Positions 7,792 through 16,145 are shown, counted from the first letter of the stretch. The stretch: DNA of 64,000 bases from Candidatus Leptofilum gracile (GCA_016713825.1 JADJOJ010000011.1:310001-374000); one strand, 5' to 3'. Numbers and translations are program-made. The notes: a model not told the origin generated them from the letters alone.

Positions 7792-8493
7792 ATGAAATTA
7801 AAAGCGTTGATTTTTGATGTAGATGGCACAATTGCCAACACGGAGCACAAGGGGCATTTACCGGCGTGCAACGAGGCGTTTGCCACGTTGGGGTACCCCA
7901 TCCACTGGACGTGGGAAGAGTTTAAGGAGATGCAGTGGATGGCGGGCAATGCGGTGCGGATGCGCAACTCGTTGGCGGCGTGGCGGCCGGAGATGGGGGA
8001 GGTGGAGTTGGATACGGCCGTATCCCAACTCGTCGCCCTCAAGAAAAAGTTCTACATCGAAAAATATTTGCCCGATTTGCCCCTGCGCGACGGGGTGGTG
8101 GAGATTATGGAAGAGGCGCTGGCGCGGGAAATTCGGCTGGCGGTGGTGTCGATGTCCTACGAGGCGCAGGTGAATGCGCTGCTGTCTAACCATCTGCCGC
8201 ACATTTACCCGCACCTGGACCCGATTTTGGGCAAGGAGAGCGGCCCCAAAACTGCGCCAGAGTCGCCGCTGTACAGCAAATGTTTGGCGGCATTGGGCAC
8301 CTCGCTGGACGAAACGCTGGTGATTGAGGATTCGCAAGAAGGGTTTGCGGCGGCCAAGCGGGTGGGGATTCCAACGGCCGTTATCTACAACGACTACACC
8401 TTTGGCAAAAATTTTGCCGGGGCGCAGCTGGTGGCCCGCAGCCTGGCCCACTTCACGTTGCAGCAGCTAGAAGATTTGTGCTTACCAGAGTAG
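7792..8493 (+). CDS. HAD-superfamily phosphatase, CbbY-like
   Basis: The protein has 233 residues. HAD motif I is LIFDVDGTIANTE with the nucleophile Asp9 and general acid Asp11; motif II is VVSMS, and motif IV is IEDSQEGFAAAKRVGIPTAV with the acidic pair. The helical cap follows motif I. CbbY enzymes in RuBisCO operons remove xylulose-1,5-bisphosphate, a RuBisCO misfire inhibitor, and the DVDGTIANTE start plus gene position favour that role here. Other sugar-phosphate phosphatases of the same family remain possible. The start is ATG 7792; the ribosome site is weak (GGTGA). Confidence 0.82.
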   Translation: MKLKALIFDVDGTIANTEHKGHLPACNEAFATLGYPIHWTWEEFKEMQWMAGNAVRMRNSLAAWRPEMGEVELDTAVSQLVALKKKFYIEKYLPDLPLRDGVVEIMEEALAREIRLAVVSMSYEAQVNALLSNHLPHIYPHLDPILGKESGPKTAPESPLYSKCLAALGTSLDETLVIEDSQEGFAAAKRVGIPTAVIYNDYTFGKNFAGAQLVARSLAHFTLQQLEDLCLPE

Positions 8494-8496
8494 ACT

Positions 8497-8527
8497 AGGA
8501 CGCGGATGAACGCGGATGACGCGGATT
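8497..8527. repeat. Direct word repeat after the CBB cluster
   Basis: Three near-identical copies of ACGCGGATGA follow the HAD stop codon. They are the same words as the left arm of the element at 4347-4415, but no clear reverse-complement arm is seen here. Confidence 0.6.
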
Positions 8528-8589
8528 AAAGAAAAAAAATCAGGGCTGAGCGCGTTCGTTTTCAAAATGCCAGTGTCAGCTAGCTACAT

Positions 8590-8883
8590 TTATTTTGGCG
8601 AAGTGGCTATAGAGAAGAGTGGGCCTATAATGCCCATCAAAAATAGTCCAGCACAGAGAGTAAAAAAGATAAAGGATTGAATTCTTACAAACCAGAAATA
8701 GCTTTTTGATTGCACCCATCGCTGAGAAAAATGATAAAGTGGCATACCACTGTATTTCTTCGATCGTTTGGCTATCATTTCTCTAAATTGGTTAGCGCGA
8801 AACCAAGAATAGAATGCAGAGTAGCCAAAAACCACGGCTCCTATGCCAGATCCAAGCATGATGCCAAAATAGTCCCACATCAT
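8590..8883 (-). CDS. Small hypothetical membrane protein downstream of lysA
   Basis: The protein has 97 residues. Two hydrophobic stretches are visible, IMLGSGIGAVVFGYSAFY near the N-terminus and FIFFTLCAGLFLMGIIG near the C-terminus, separated by a basic, aromatic loop (FREMIAKRSKKYSG). I do not recognise a family. Its ATG overlaps the lysA TGA in an ATGA arrangement, which argues that it is a real, translationally coupled gene. The local composition is more AT-rich than its neighbours, so it could be a recent acquisition. The function is unknown. Confidence 0.5.
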   Translation of the reverse strand: MMWDYFGIMLGSGIGAVVFGYSAFYSWFRANQFREMIAKRSKKYSGMPLYHFSQRWVQSKSYFWFVRIQSFIFFTLCAGLFLMGIIGPLFSIATSPK

Positions 8884-10160
8884 TTGGTACCTGCTAATAG
8901 GTGGTCATAGGTTTGGCGCTGGCGGATGAGGTGGGGGGTGGCGTCATCTACCAAAACCTCGGCGGGGCGGAGACGGCCGTTGTAGTTGCTGCTCATAGCA
9001 AAGCCATAGGCCCCGGCATGGAATACGGCCAGTAAATCGCCAGGAGAGAGGAAGGGGAACGGCCGTTCCTTCGCCAAAAAATCCCCCGTTTCACAAATCG
9101 GCCCCACAATATCGTACCTTAAAGTGGGATGCACCTCTGAGGTGCGGCGCACTTCGAGAATCTCATGGTGCGCACTGTACAGCGTGGGGCGCAGCAAATC
9201 ATTCATGCCAGCATCCACGATGGCAAACTGCTTGGCATCCTGCGGCTTCGTGTAGACAACCTGAGTGAGCAGCACGCCCGCCGCCGCAATGATGGAGCGT
9301 CCTGGTTCCATGATCAAGCCATAACCGGCCTTTTGCACTGGTTCGGACACCACCTCTACCCAGTTTTGGATTTTTTCACTTTGCACTTCCCACTTGTCGT
9401 TAGCATATTGCACCCCCAAACCGCCACCCACGTCCACATACTCCAGCTGAATGCCGCTGGAGGTCAGCTCATCGGCCAGCCCGATTAAAAAGTCGGCGGA
9501 GGCGATGAAGGGGGCCGTCTCCTGAATTTGCGAGCCGAGGTGGGCAGCGATACCGACTGGTTTTAGCCAGGGGTGTTGGGCAGCGGTGTGGATGAGGGTT
9601 ACGGCCGTTTCCGGCGAAACCCCAAATTTATGCTGCTTGGCACCCGTGCTGATGTAGGGATGTGTCTCTACGTGAATGTCTGGGTTGACCCGTACGCCGA
9701 TGGGCACAACTTGCTGCCGCTGGCTGGCGATTTCCCCAATTAGCGCCAGCTCCATGCCAGACTCCACGTGCAGGGAGCGAATGTGGGCATCCAGGGCGGC
9801 GTTAATTTCGTGGGGCAGCTTGCCTACGCCGGAGTAGATGATTTTTTCCGGCGCAAACCCGGCGTGCAGCGCCAGGAACAGCTCGCCGCCGCTGGTCACG
9901 TCGGCACCCAGGCCTGCATCGGCCAGCAGGCGCAGGATGGCGGGGTTGCCGTTGGCCTTGACGGCGTAGCACACCAGCGCCCTCGCTGGGGCCTGCGCCA
10001 AAAAAGCGTGGGCATTTTCCACAATCGCTGCCCGGCTGTAGATGTAGAGCGGGGTGCCAAATTCCTCAGCTAAAGCGGCGAGGGGGATGTTTTCGCACTG
10101 GAGTTGGTTGTTTTGGTATTGGAAACGGCCGTTTCCCCCCCATTTGCTATTCCCGTTCAT
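8880..10160 (-). CDS. lysA: Diaminopimelate decarboxylase
   Basis: The protein has 426 residues and is a PLP enzyme making L-lysine from meso-diaminopimelate in the cytoplasm. Visible motifs are the PLP lysine in CYAVKANGNPAIL, GADVTSGGELFLAL, IAAHLGSQI, DVGGGLGVQY, EPGRSIIAAAGVL and the dimer-partner site GPICETGDFLA, followed by the C-terminal FHAGAYGFAMSSNYNGR. Start ATG 10160 is chosen because AGGAGC lies eight bases upstream; that site is inside the end of the pentapeptide gene, with a 14-base overlap. The order pentapeptide-lysA-small membrane gene appears to be one operon. Confidence 0.95.
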   Translation of the reverse strand: MNGNSKWGGNGRFQYQNNQLQCENIPLAALAEEFGTPLYIYSRAAIVENAHAFLAQAPARALVCYAVKANGNPAILRLLADAGLGADVTSGGELFLALHAGFAPEKIIYSGVGKLPHEINAALDAHIRSLHVESGMELALIGEIASQRQQVVPIGVRVNPDIHVETHPYISTGAKQHKFGVSPETAVTLIHTAAQHPWLKPVGIAAHLGSQIQETAPFIASADFLIGLADELTSSGIQLEYVDVGGGLGVQYANDKWEVQSEKIQNWVEVVSEPVQKAGYGLIMEPGRSIIAAAGVLLTQVVYTKPQDAKQFAIVDAGMNDLLRPTLYSAHHEILEVRRTSEVHPTLRYDIVGPICETGDFLAKERPFPFLSPGDLLAVFHAGAYGFAMSSNYNGRLRPAEVLVDDATPHLIRQRQTYDHLLAGTK

Positions 10161-10671
10161 ACAAAATAGCTCCTGCCAGCGAGGGGTTGAAGTTCTCCGT
10201 GGGCCATACGGTCTCGTGGTTATAGCGTGACCAGCGCAGATCAATCCCTTTCATCTTCACGCCTTCCAGATTGGCTCCCCGCAAATCGGCGTAATGGAGT
10301 TTAACTTTGCTCAAATCTGCATTTTTCAGGTTGGCCCCGCGCAGGTTCACTTTGCCCAGGTACGCTTCACTTAAATTGCAATTTTCCAGCGTGGCATGGC
10401 GCAAATTGGCGCTGTACAGCTTCGCTTTCGAGAGATTGGCATCGGTTAGCGTGGCCTCTTCCATATTGGTCCATTCCAGCGTCGCTTCGGCAAGATTAAT
10501 CCCCGTCAGGTTGGCTTTGTGCAGGTTGACGCGGCTGAGGTTGGCTTTGCTCAGTTCAAACTTCGACAAATCCTCGCCGTGTAAATCTTCACCAGAAATA
10601 TTGACCTTGTCGGCCCCAAGCGTATCGACTGTGGCTTTGATCTTTTGTAAAAAAGTGACTTCCTCGTCCAT
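10147..10671 (-). CDS. Pentapeptide-repeat protein
   Basis: The protein has 174 residues. From about residue 30 to 145 it is a run of A(D/N)LXX pentapeptides such as ANLSR, VNLHK, ANLTG, ANLRG and ADLSK, which fold as a right-handed quadrilateral beta-helix. The N-terminal 25 residues and the C-terminal tail (ending LAGAILYERE) lie outside the helix. Members are often scaffolds, and some protect DNA gyrase by DNA mimicry, but acidity is not extreme here and no function can be assigned. The start is ATG 10671 with GAGGA six bases before it. It is co-transcribed with lysA. Confidence 0.88.
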   Translation of the reverse strand: MDEEVTFLQKIKATVDTLGADKVNISGEDLHGEDLSKFELSKANLSRVNLHKANLTGINLAEATLEWTNMEEATLTDANLSKAKLYSANLRHATLENCNLSEAYLGKVNLRGANLKNADLSKVKLHYADLRGANLEGVKMKGIDLRWSRYNHETVWPTENFNPSLAGAILYERE

Positions 10672-10749
10672 GGAATTTCCTCGCTAAGGTAATGGCTTTT
10701 GGCAAAATTATGCGTGTGGCAACCCGGGCAAACCAGGTTGAACAGGCAA

Positions 10750-10777
10750 ACTATAAGCCGGAACTGTTGTTTGTCAA
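10750..10777 (-). promoter_or_regulatory. Promoter of the pentapeptide-lysA operon
   Basis: On the minus strand a perfect TTGACA (10777-10772) and TATAGT (10755-10750) are 16 bases apart. The leader to ATG 10671 is about 70 nt. The -35 box overlaps the -35 box of the tRNA-Thr promoter on the other strand. Confidence 0.6.
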
Positions 10778-10799
10778 GCAGTGATGAGATTGTTATAAT
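10771..10799 (+). promoter_or_regulatory. Promoter of tRNA-Thr
   Basis: TTGTCA (10771-10776) and a perfect TATAAT (10794-10799) are separated by 17 bases. Transcription would begin about six bases before the mature tRNA 5' end. Confidence 0.75.
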
Positions 10800-10811
10800 T
10801 CCTCTCGCATC

Positions 10812-10884
10812 GCCAGCTTAGCTCAGTTGGCAGAGCGACGCATTCGTAATGCGTAGGTCAAGGGTTCGACCCCCTTAGCTGGCT
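10812..10884 (+). tRNA. tRNA-Thr (anticodon CGT)
   Basis: A complete 73-nt cloverleaf can be drawn. The acceptor stem is GCCAGCT/AGCTGGC, the D-arm is GCTC-AGTTGGCA-GAGC, the anticodon stem is ACGCA/TGCGT with loop TTCGTAA, and the T-arm is AAGGG-TTCGACC-CCCTT. The discriminator is T. CCA is not encoded, so it must be added after transcription. The CGT anticodon reads ACG threonine codons. Confidence 0.96.
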
Positions 10885-10894
10885 TGCAAGAGGA

Positions 10895-10930
10895 AGGCTG
10901 TGGCCCCAGATGGCTACAGCCTTTTTCTTT
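10895..10930 (+). terminator. Intrinsic terminator of tRNA-Thr
   Basis: AGGCTGTGGCC (10895-10905) pairs with GGCTACAGCCT (10912-10922) with one G-U pair, followed by CTTTTTCTTT. This is a canonical rho-independent terminator about ten bases after the tRNA. Confidence 0.85.
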
Positions 10931-11030
10931 ATATTCAGGTTTTGGATTGCTTTTTTCCGCGTTTCCTTCATAATGTTTTCTGAATTGTGTCCTATAAAAA
11001 GTGCTGCAAAACCAACTTTGCCAATCAGCT

Positions 11031-11095
11031 GTCATTCTTGTGAAAACGGGAAGCCGCCATTTTCAAAAAATGGCTACCCGCCTGTGTGGGGATGA
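11031..11095. repeat. Degenerate paired REP-like unit (ATTCCCGC type)
   Basis: GTCATTCTTGTGAAAACGGG and, inverted, TACCCGCCTGTGTGGGGATG flank a short spacer that itself contains ATTTTcaAAAAAT. It resembles the units at 14150, 33901, 44047 and 53186. It ends where the kinase gene's earliest possible starts lie. Confidence 0.5.
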
Positions 11096-11118
11096 GCGGC
11101 AGACGAACCATAGCGACG

Positions 11119-13086
11119 ATGAGTAAAGCGTTGACTCGGAAAAAGTACGGCCGTTACGAAATCGAATCCGAACTGGGGCGGGGCGGCATGGCCACCGTCT
11201 ACCTGGCCCACGATCCGCGCTTTGGCCGCAAGGTGGCGCTCAAGGTGATGTCCCATGCTCTGCGGGATGATCCCACGTTTCGCGGCCGTTTTGAGCGCGA
11301 AGCCCGCATTATTGCCACGCTGGAACATCCCGCCATTGTGCCCGTGTACGACTATGGGGAATCAGACGGCCAGCCTTTTTTGGTGATGCGCTACATGCCG
11401 GGCGGCACGCTGGCGGATCGAATTATTGCCAGGCCGTTTTCGTTGGAAGCGGCCGTTCCCATCATTCAGCGGTTGGCGGGGGCGTTGGACCATGCGCATC
11501 AGCAAGGCGTCATCCACCGCGATCTGAAGCCGGGCAACATTTTGTTCGACCAGTACAACAACGCTTTTCTCACCGATTTTGGCATTGTAAAGCTGGCCCA
11601 TGGCGGCACGGTTAGCCTTACCGGCAGCGGTGTCATTGGCACGCCCGCCTACATGAGCCCAGAGCAGATCCACGGGGAAAAATCGTTGGACGGCCGTTCC
11701 GACATCTACACCCTGGGCATTATCCTCTTCGAGATGCTCACCGGCCGCAAACCGTACCGCGCCGAAACCCCCATTAAGCAGATGATGGCCCACGTGCTCA
11801 CCCCCACCCCCTCTATTCGCGCCCTGAAGCCAGACCTGCCAGAAGCGTTTGAACCGGTGATGCAGCGCGTGCTGGCCAAAGAGCGAGATGAACGCTTTGC
11901 CACCGCCGCCGAGCTAACCGAAGCGATCTCCCAAACATTGTACGGCCTGGCGCTGCCCTCCCTGCAAGAGGAGCCCACGCCTGCCCGCGCTCAACCCCCC
12001 ATCGAACCGGAGGAGACGCCCACGGTGGCGCTGGCAACGCCCCCGGTGGTGGCGGAACCAGAACCCAACCCCAATGCGGGCAAAAACGCAAAGGTTGTGG
12101 GGCAGAAACGGCCGTTTCGCTGGTATTACTGGCTTTTTTTGGGCGTACTGTTTGTGGCCGCCGTCGCGGTGGGGGCCAATTTCCTCAACCAGCCAGACCC
12201 CACCCCTACCGCCCAGCGGATCGAGCTGGTGCTGCCCACCCAAATTGTGGTGGAAACGGCCGTTGCCAACCTGCCAACAGCGCCATTCAACACCACGGCC
12301 ACCTCCCCACCCACGCCCACCGCACAACCCACCCCCACACAAACGGTAGCGCTGGTTGCCCCGGTAGTGTCTACCTTTGGCCAATCCGTCAGCGGCACGC
12401 CGCTAGAGGTGGTGCGATTGGGCAGCGGCCCCCAAACGCTCGTTTTTATTGGCGGGCTGCACGCCGGGTTTGCCCCTGGTTCGGTGGAGTTGGCCAACCA
12501 GGTGGTGGCCCACTACACCGAAAATCTGGCCAACATTCCCCCAGAAATTACCCTGCTCATCATCCCCAACGCCAACCCAGACAGCCCACGTGCGCCAGGG
12601 CAGTTGGCGGGTCGCCTAAACGCCAATGGGGTGGATCTGAACCGCAACTGGGATTGTCGCTGGCTGGCCAACCCGCCTTGGGGCAGTGAGGAAGCGGTGG
12701 AGGGGCTAGGTGGTTCGGCTCCCTTTTCTGAGCCAGAAGTGCGCAGCTTGTCTAATTTTATTGTGGCGCAGGAGAGTACGGCCGTTATCTTCTGGCAGGC
12801 GCGTTCGGTAGAAGGGTTGGTATCGCCAGGTGAATGCGTTGAGGGCAATTCTGTCTCGCAACCGCTGGCCGACATTTACGGCGGGGCTGCCGGTTACCGC
12901 ATTGGCGATTTTGAGGAACTGGTAAACACGCAGGTGTTCGGCGACGCCACCAACTGGCTAGACAGCCAGGGCATTCCCGCCATCTCTGTGTTGGTGACCG
13001 ATTACACGGCCACTGATTTTGCAGAAAATTTGGCCGCCATTGAGGCGGTAATGGCTTTTTACGCCAATGAAGAGGTAGGGCAGTAA
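11119..13086 (+). CDS. PknB-like Ser/Thr kinase with an extracellular degenerate M14 peptidase-like domain
   Basis: The kinase domain is complete: glycine loop GRGGMATVY, Lys42 in VALKVM, HRDLKPGN with Asp136, DFG with Asp154, and GTPAYMSPEQ. A proline-rich linker leads to one transmembrane helix (WYYWLFLGVLFVAAVAVGAN, about 336-356), then a Pro/Thr-rich outer linker and, from about residue 425, an M14 carboxypeptidase-like fold instead of PASTA repeats. The fold keeps the VDLNRNWDC substrate block, but its metal and catalytic positions are lost relative to the next gene: GGLHAGFAPG lacks the Glu ligand, the ligand His is Gln (VIFWQAR), and the catalytic VELK is VLVT. It is probably a sensor that binds a peptide-like ligand without cutting it. 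The start is uncertain (ATG 11119, ATG 11092 or GTG 11086); no clear ribosome site. Confidence 0.9.
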   Translation: MSKALTRKKYGRYEIESELGRGGMATVYLAHDPRFGRKVALKVMSHALRDDPTFRGRFEREARIIATLEHPAIVPVYDYGESDGQPFLVMRYMPGGTLADRIIARPFSLEAAVPIIQRLAGALDHAHQQGVIHRDLKPGNILFDQYNNAFLTDFGIVKLAHGGTVSLTGSGVIGTPAYMSPEQIHGEKSLDGRSDIYTLGIILFEMLTGRKPYRAETPIKQMMAHVLTPTPSIRALKPDLPEAFEPVMQRVLAKERDERFATAAELTEAISQTLYGLALPSLQEEPTPARAQPPIEPEETPTVALATPPVVAEPEPNPNAGKNAKVVGQKRPFRWYYWLFLGVLFVAAVAVGANFLNQPDPTPTAQRIELVLPTQIVVETAVANLPTAPFNTTATSPPTPTAQPTPTQTVALVAPVVSTFGQSVSGTPLEVVRLGSGPQTLVFIGGLHAGFAPGSVELANQVVAHYTENLANIPPEITLLIIPNANPDSPRAPGQLAGRLNANGVDLNRNWDCRWLANPPWGSEEAVEGLGGSAPFSEPEVRSLSNFIVAQESTAVIFWQARSVEGLVSPGECVEGNSVSQPLADIYGGAAGYRIGDFEELVNTQVFGDATNWLDSQGIPAISVLVTDYTATDFAENLAAIEAVMAFYANEEVGQ

Positions 13087-13088
13087 CG

Positions 13089-14102
13089 TTGGCAAGCTCG
13101 TTTTGCAAAGGGTTATTTTTGGTTTTGTTGATGGGGCTGTTTTTGGCGGGCTGTGTTTCGGCCCCAGCGGCCGTTTCGCCCGGGTTGCCGCCAACGGCCG
13201 TTCCGCTTTCAGCCGATGGCGCACTGCCTACCCTGGTGCCCACCATCGTTTTGGAACCGCTGCCTGCCACGCAAACGGCCGTTCCCACCCCCACCCTCGT
13301 GCCCACAGCCACCCCCGTTCTGGCCGACGCCACGCCGCTGCCAGAAGCCACGGCCACCTTTGCCGCCTATGGTGTCGCCCAAACGATTGGCAGTTCAGTA
13401 AACGGCCGTCCCCTGGAAAGCTACCGTTTTGGCTTTGGCAGCCAGACGCTGGTGCTGGTGGGTGGCATCCACGGCGGTTACGAATGGAACACCATCGTTC
13501 TGGCGTATGAAATGATCGATTACTTTTTGGCCAATCCAGACCAAATTCCGGCCAACATTTCGCTCTACATCATCCCCAGCGCCAACCCAGATGGCCAGTT
13601 TGCGGTAACGGGCGTAGACGGCCGTTTCACCCCCGCCAACGTGACTGGCGATACCCGGCCAGGGCGGCTCAATGGCAACCAGGTAGACCTCAACCGCAAC
13701 TGGGCCTGCGACTGGCAGCCAGAAGGTTTATGGGGCGAAACGGTGGTGAGCGGCGGCCGGGTACCTTTTTCTGAACCAGAAACGGCCGCATTGCGCACCT
13801 TCTTCTTGCGTGAAAACCCAGCGGCCGTGGTGTTTTGGCACAGCAAAGCAGACGCCATTTTTGTGGGCAGCTGCGACGGCCTGTTCCAGCCCTCAGCAGA
13901 GGTTGCCGAACTGTACGGCCGCGCCTCTGGCTACGCCGTCAACAACCAGTTCACCGCCTACCCCGTCACCGGCGATGCCAGCGATTGGCTGGCCACCCAA
14001 AACATCCCCTCCTTCACAGTGGAGCTAAAAACCCACAGCAGCACGGATTGGGAGATGAACTTAGCCGGGGTGTTGGCGCTGTTGGAATTTTACGGCCGTT
14101 AA
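13089..14102 (+). CDS. M14-type zinc carboxypeptidase-like lipoprotein
   Basis: The protein has 337 residues. A lipoprotein signal ends in the lipobox LAGC with Cys22, and a Pro/Thr-rich linker tethers the domain outside the membrane. The M14-like domain keeps a candidate zinc site, GGIHGGYEWNT (His128, Glu132) and VVFWHSK (His251), the substrate block QVDLNRNWAC, and the likely catalytic Glu312 in FTVELKTH. It is a close paralogue of the extracellular domain of the upstream kinase and starts three bases after it, so both are one operon. The start is TTG 13089, needed for the lipoprotein signal. The substrate is unknown; peptidoglycan peptides are a reasonable guess. Confidence 0.82.
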   Translation: MASSFCKGLFLVLLMGLFLAGCVSAPAAVSPGLPPTAVPLSADGALPTLVPTIVLEPLPATQTAVPTPTLVPTATPVLADATPLPEATATFAAYGVAQTIGSSVNGRPLESYRFGFGSQTLVLVGGIHGGYEWNTIVLAYEMIDYFLANPDQIPANISLYIIPSANPDGQFAVTGVDGRFTPANVTGDTRPGRLNGNQVDLNRNWACDWQPEGLWGETVVSGGRVPFSEPETAALRTFFLRENPAAVVFWHSKADAIFVGSCDGLFQPSAEVAELYGRASGYAVNNQFTAYPVTGDASDWLATQNIPSFTVELKTHSSTDWEMNLAGVLALLEFYGR

Positions 14103-14149
14103 ACCCTCGATCCCCATCTCTCATTCCTCGCCTTCGTGGGGTAGGCCCG

Positions 14150-14211
14150 TGAAAATAAGAAGCCACCATTGGTTAAAAAAATCAATTCCCGCCTGTGTGA
14201 GAATGGCAACC
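14150..14211. repeat. Paired REP-like unit
   Basis: CCCGTGAAAATAAGAAGCCA faces TCAATTCCCGCCTGTGTGAG around an A/T spacer. It is a degenerate copy of the ATTCCCGC-type pair seen more clearly at 44047-44111. Confidence 0.5.
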
Positions 14212-14412
14212 AGACGAGCCCCACTCTGCAACTTTTGGCCAAAATGAGCGTAGACCATTATGTCCAAAAAAGAAGCCCAACCTGCGTTGACGTTGAACCC
14301 TGTTCCCGCTACGGTAAATACAAGAATTGAAACCAGAGAGCGTTAAATGGTAAAATTTATCGCTCTTTGAGGTCAATTTTTAGGGTGATTCAAAAACAAC
14401 CTGACACGATTC

Positions 14413-14439
14413 TGTCATTTCCGCAAAAGCGGGAATCCA
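14413..14439. repeat. Single REP-like unit
   Basis: TGTCATTTCCGC-AAAA-GCGGGAATCCA is a near-perfect inverted repeat of the widespread ATTCCCGC/GCGGGAAT type, comparable in form to dRS3-like repeats of other bacteria. Confidence 0.65.
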
Positions 14440-14546
14440 CTCTCATGAATAGATGGATGCTGGCCAAAGCGAGTATGACACCCGTAAACTCATTTTTTGT
14501 TTTGATGAATCTTCCCACTTAATTTACGCATTGAAGGAGGACAACA

Positions 14547-16145
14547 ATGGCCAACGTACAAAGAATTGTCCGTGGCGTGACTGAATTTGTTCAATCTGAC
14601 GCGTTTGAGCAGTTCCAGATTGACGCCAGAGACTTTATCTCTGCCCGCCAGGGTGGGGAGTCTGCGGTCACTCAAATCTCGCAAATGGCAACAACGCTGG
14701 AAGAAGCGGCCGAAGTGCTTAACCGCAGCTTCAGCAAAGACGAAAAAGATTTACGCAAAGATGTGACCAACGTCATTTCCCCGGTGGTCATTCCTAAACG
14801 CTCTGGCTCTTATTTTCTGGCCCTGACAACGCCCCTGCTCTTTTTCTTTTTGGGTTTGGCGGGGCAGCTGTTTGGCGGGGCAATCGACAGCCTGTTTGGC
14901 TCTGGCATCGCCACCGCCTTTTTTGGACCGCACTACTTTTTGCTGGTGCTGCTGTTTGCCGTGCTCAATGTGGCTCGTGCCCGCATTGTTATGGTGCCAG
15001 ACGGCAGCCAGGCGCTCATCACCAAATTTGGCAAACTAGAAGAAACCGTTGGTCCGGGACGTAAATTTTTGGGCTTTCATCCGCGGCGCAAGGTGAGCTA
15101 CATCGTCAACACCACCAAAGAGTACCCGTACAATGCCCCCATCCGCGAGGCTCCCACCTCTGGCCGTGTCAATGCATCGGTCGATTTGTTTCTTCAGTTC
15201 CGCATTGAAAATCCGGTGGAGTTCATTTTTACCCTGGGTGGTGTCAATGGCTTTTCAGAAAAGCTGCACAACGCCATCAGCGAGGTAACCCGCGCCCTCA
15301 TCTACGAGCAAAAAGCGGAAGAAATTTACGATCTGATTGGCGAGAGCACGCAGGCGATGTTGGAAACGCTCAATCGGCAGTTTTTGCCGGCGGTGCGCTT
15401 TGTGAATGCCAACATCACCCACGCCGAGCCATCTAGCCAGGAGTACCGCATGGACCTGGCGGCGGCCGAAGTGGTAAAGGTGGCCAAAGAGGCGTACACC
15501 TACCAGTACGAGCTGGAGCTGCGCAAGAGCCAGGATGAAGGTGATTTGAATAAGGAATTGGCGTCTTTGCGGCAAACGCTTTCAGAAATTCGGGCAGAGA
15601 TTGCCACTTCGCAGGCGCAGATCGACACGGCGCACGAGAAGGCGATCAACCAGGCGAATGCATACGCCCGGCAGCTGCTTATTGAAGCGCGCAGCGAGGC
15701 GCAGGCGAATGCGGCTTTGCTGGAAGCGCAGGCGCTGGATATTCGCACGGTCAACAGTGCGTACTACCCGGAAATTTTGGAGTATCGCTACAAGCGGGAG
15801 GTGTTGGACAAGATTACGGCCGTTGCCGACAAACTCCCCCAAATTGTCAACCTCGGTGACTCGGAGCAAAACAAAATCGATTTCATGGAGGTCGCCCGCC
15901 AGATGATGGGCATTCAAGACAAACCGCTGTACACCAAAGAAGAAATCAATGCTATCCGAGCGCGCGCCAGCGAAATTATGGCTCGCATCAAAGAACGCAC
16001 CCCCAAGCTGAACAGTTTAGTCGGGCAGGATGAAAGTATGTTGTCTATGGCCGATATTGACCCAACCATAGCCAAAGGTGCAGAAGCTGTGCTGCCGCCA
16101 ACGGCCGTTTTAGAAGCGGCTGATGCTGGCGAAGGAGAAAGCTAA
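14547..16145 (+). CDS. SPFH/Band 7 membrane protein, first of a pair
   Basis: The protein has 532 residues. An 85-residue N-terminal region precedes two hydrophobic segments (about 88-112 and 128-146). An SPFH/prohibitin-like domain follows (about 147-330: VPDGSQALITKFGKLEETVG, with VDLFLQFRIENPVEFIF). After that comes a long charged coiled coil rich in Glu, Ala and Gln (about 330-410), and a C-terminal region ending in acidic residues. Flotillin/stomatin-like proteins of this type form large ring assemblies in membrane microdomains. The start at ATG 14547 follows GAAGGAGG. Its stop overlaps the start of a second SPFH gene (TAATG), implying a hetero-oligomeric partner. The client or process is unknown. 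Confidence 0.85.
   Translation: MANVQRIVRGVTEFVQSDAFEQFQIDARDFISARQGGESAVTQISQMATTLEEAAEVLNRSFSKDEKDLRKDVTNVISPVVIPKRSGSYFLALTTPLLFFFLGLAGQLFGGAIDSLFGSGIATAFFGPHYFLLVLLFAVLNVARARIVMVPDGSQALITKFGKLEETVGPGRKFLGFHPRRKVSYIVNTTKEYPYNAPIREAPTSGRVNASVDLFLQFRIENPVEFIFTLGGVNGFSEKLHNAISEVTRALIYEQKAEEIYDLIGESTQAMLETLNRQFLPAVRFVNANITHAEPSSQEYRMDLAAAEVVKVAKEAYTYQYELELRKSQDEGDLNKELASLRQTLSEIRAEIATSQAQIDTAHEKAINQANAYARQLLIEARSEAQANAALLEAQALDIRTVNSAYYPEILEYRYKREVLDKITAVADKLPQIVNLGDSEQNKIDFMEVARQMMGIQDKPLYTKEEINAIRARASEIMARIKERTPKLNSLVGQDESMLSMADIDPTIAKGAEAVLPPTAVLEAADAGEGES

Larger units (their letters stand above)
14103..14546. other. 444-bp intergenic region without a gene
   Basis: I see no credible coding frame. 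It holds two REP-like elements (14150-14211 and 14413-14439) and a hairpin, AGAGCG (14337-14342) with CGCTCT (14361-14366), enclosing an A/T-rich inner stem. The last 15 bases carry the GAAGGAGG ribosome site of the SPFH gene. No convincing -35/-10 pair was found. Confidence 0.6.
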
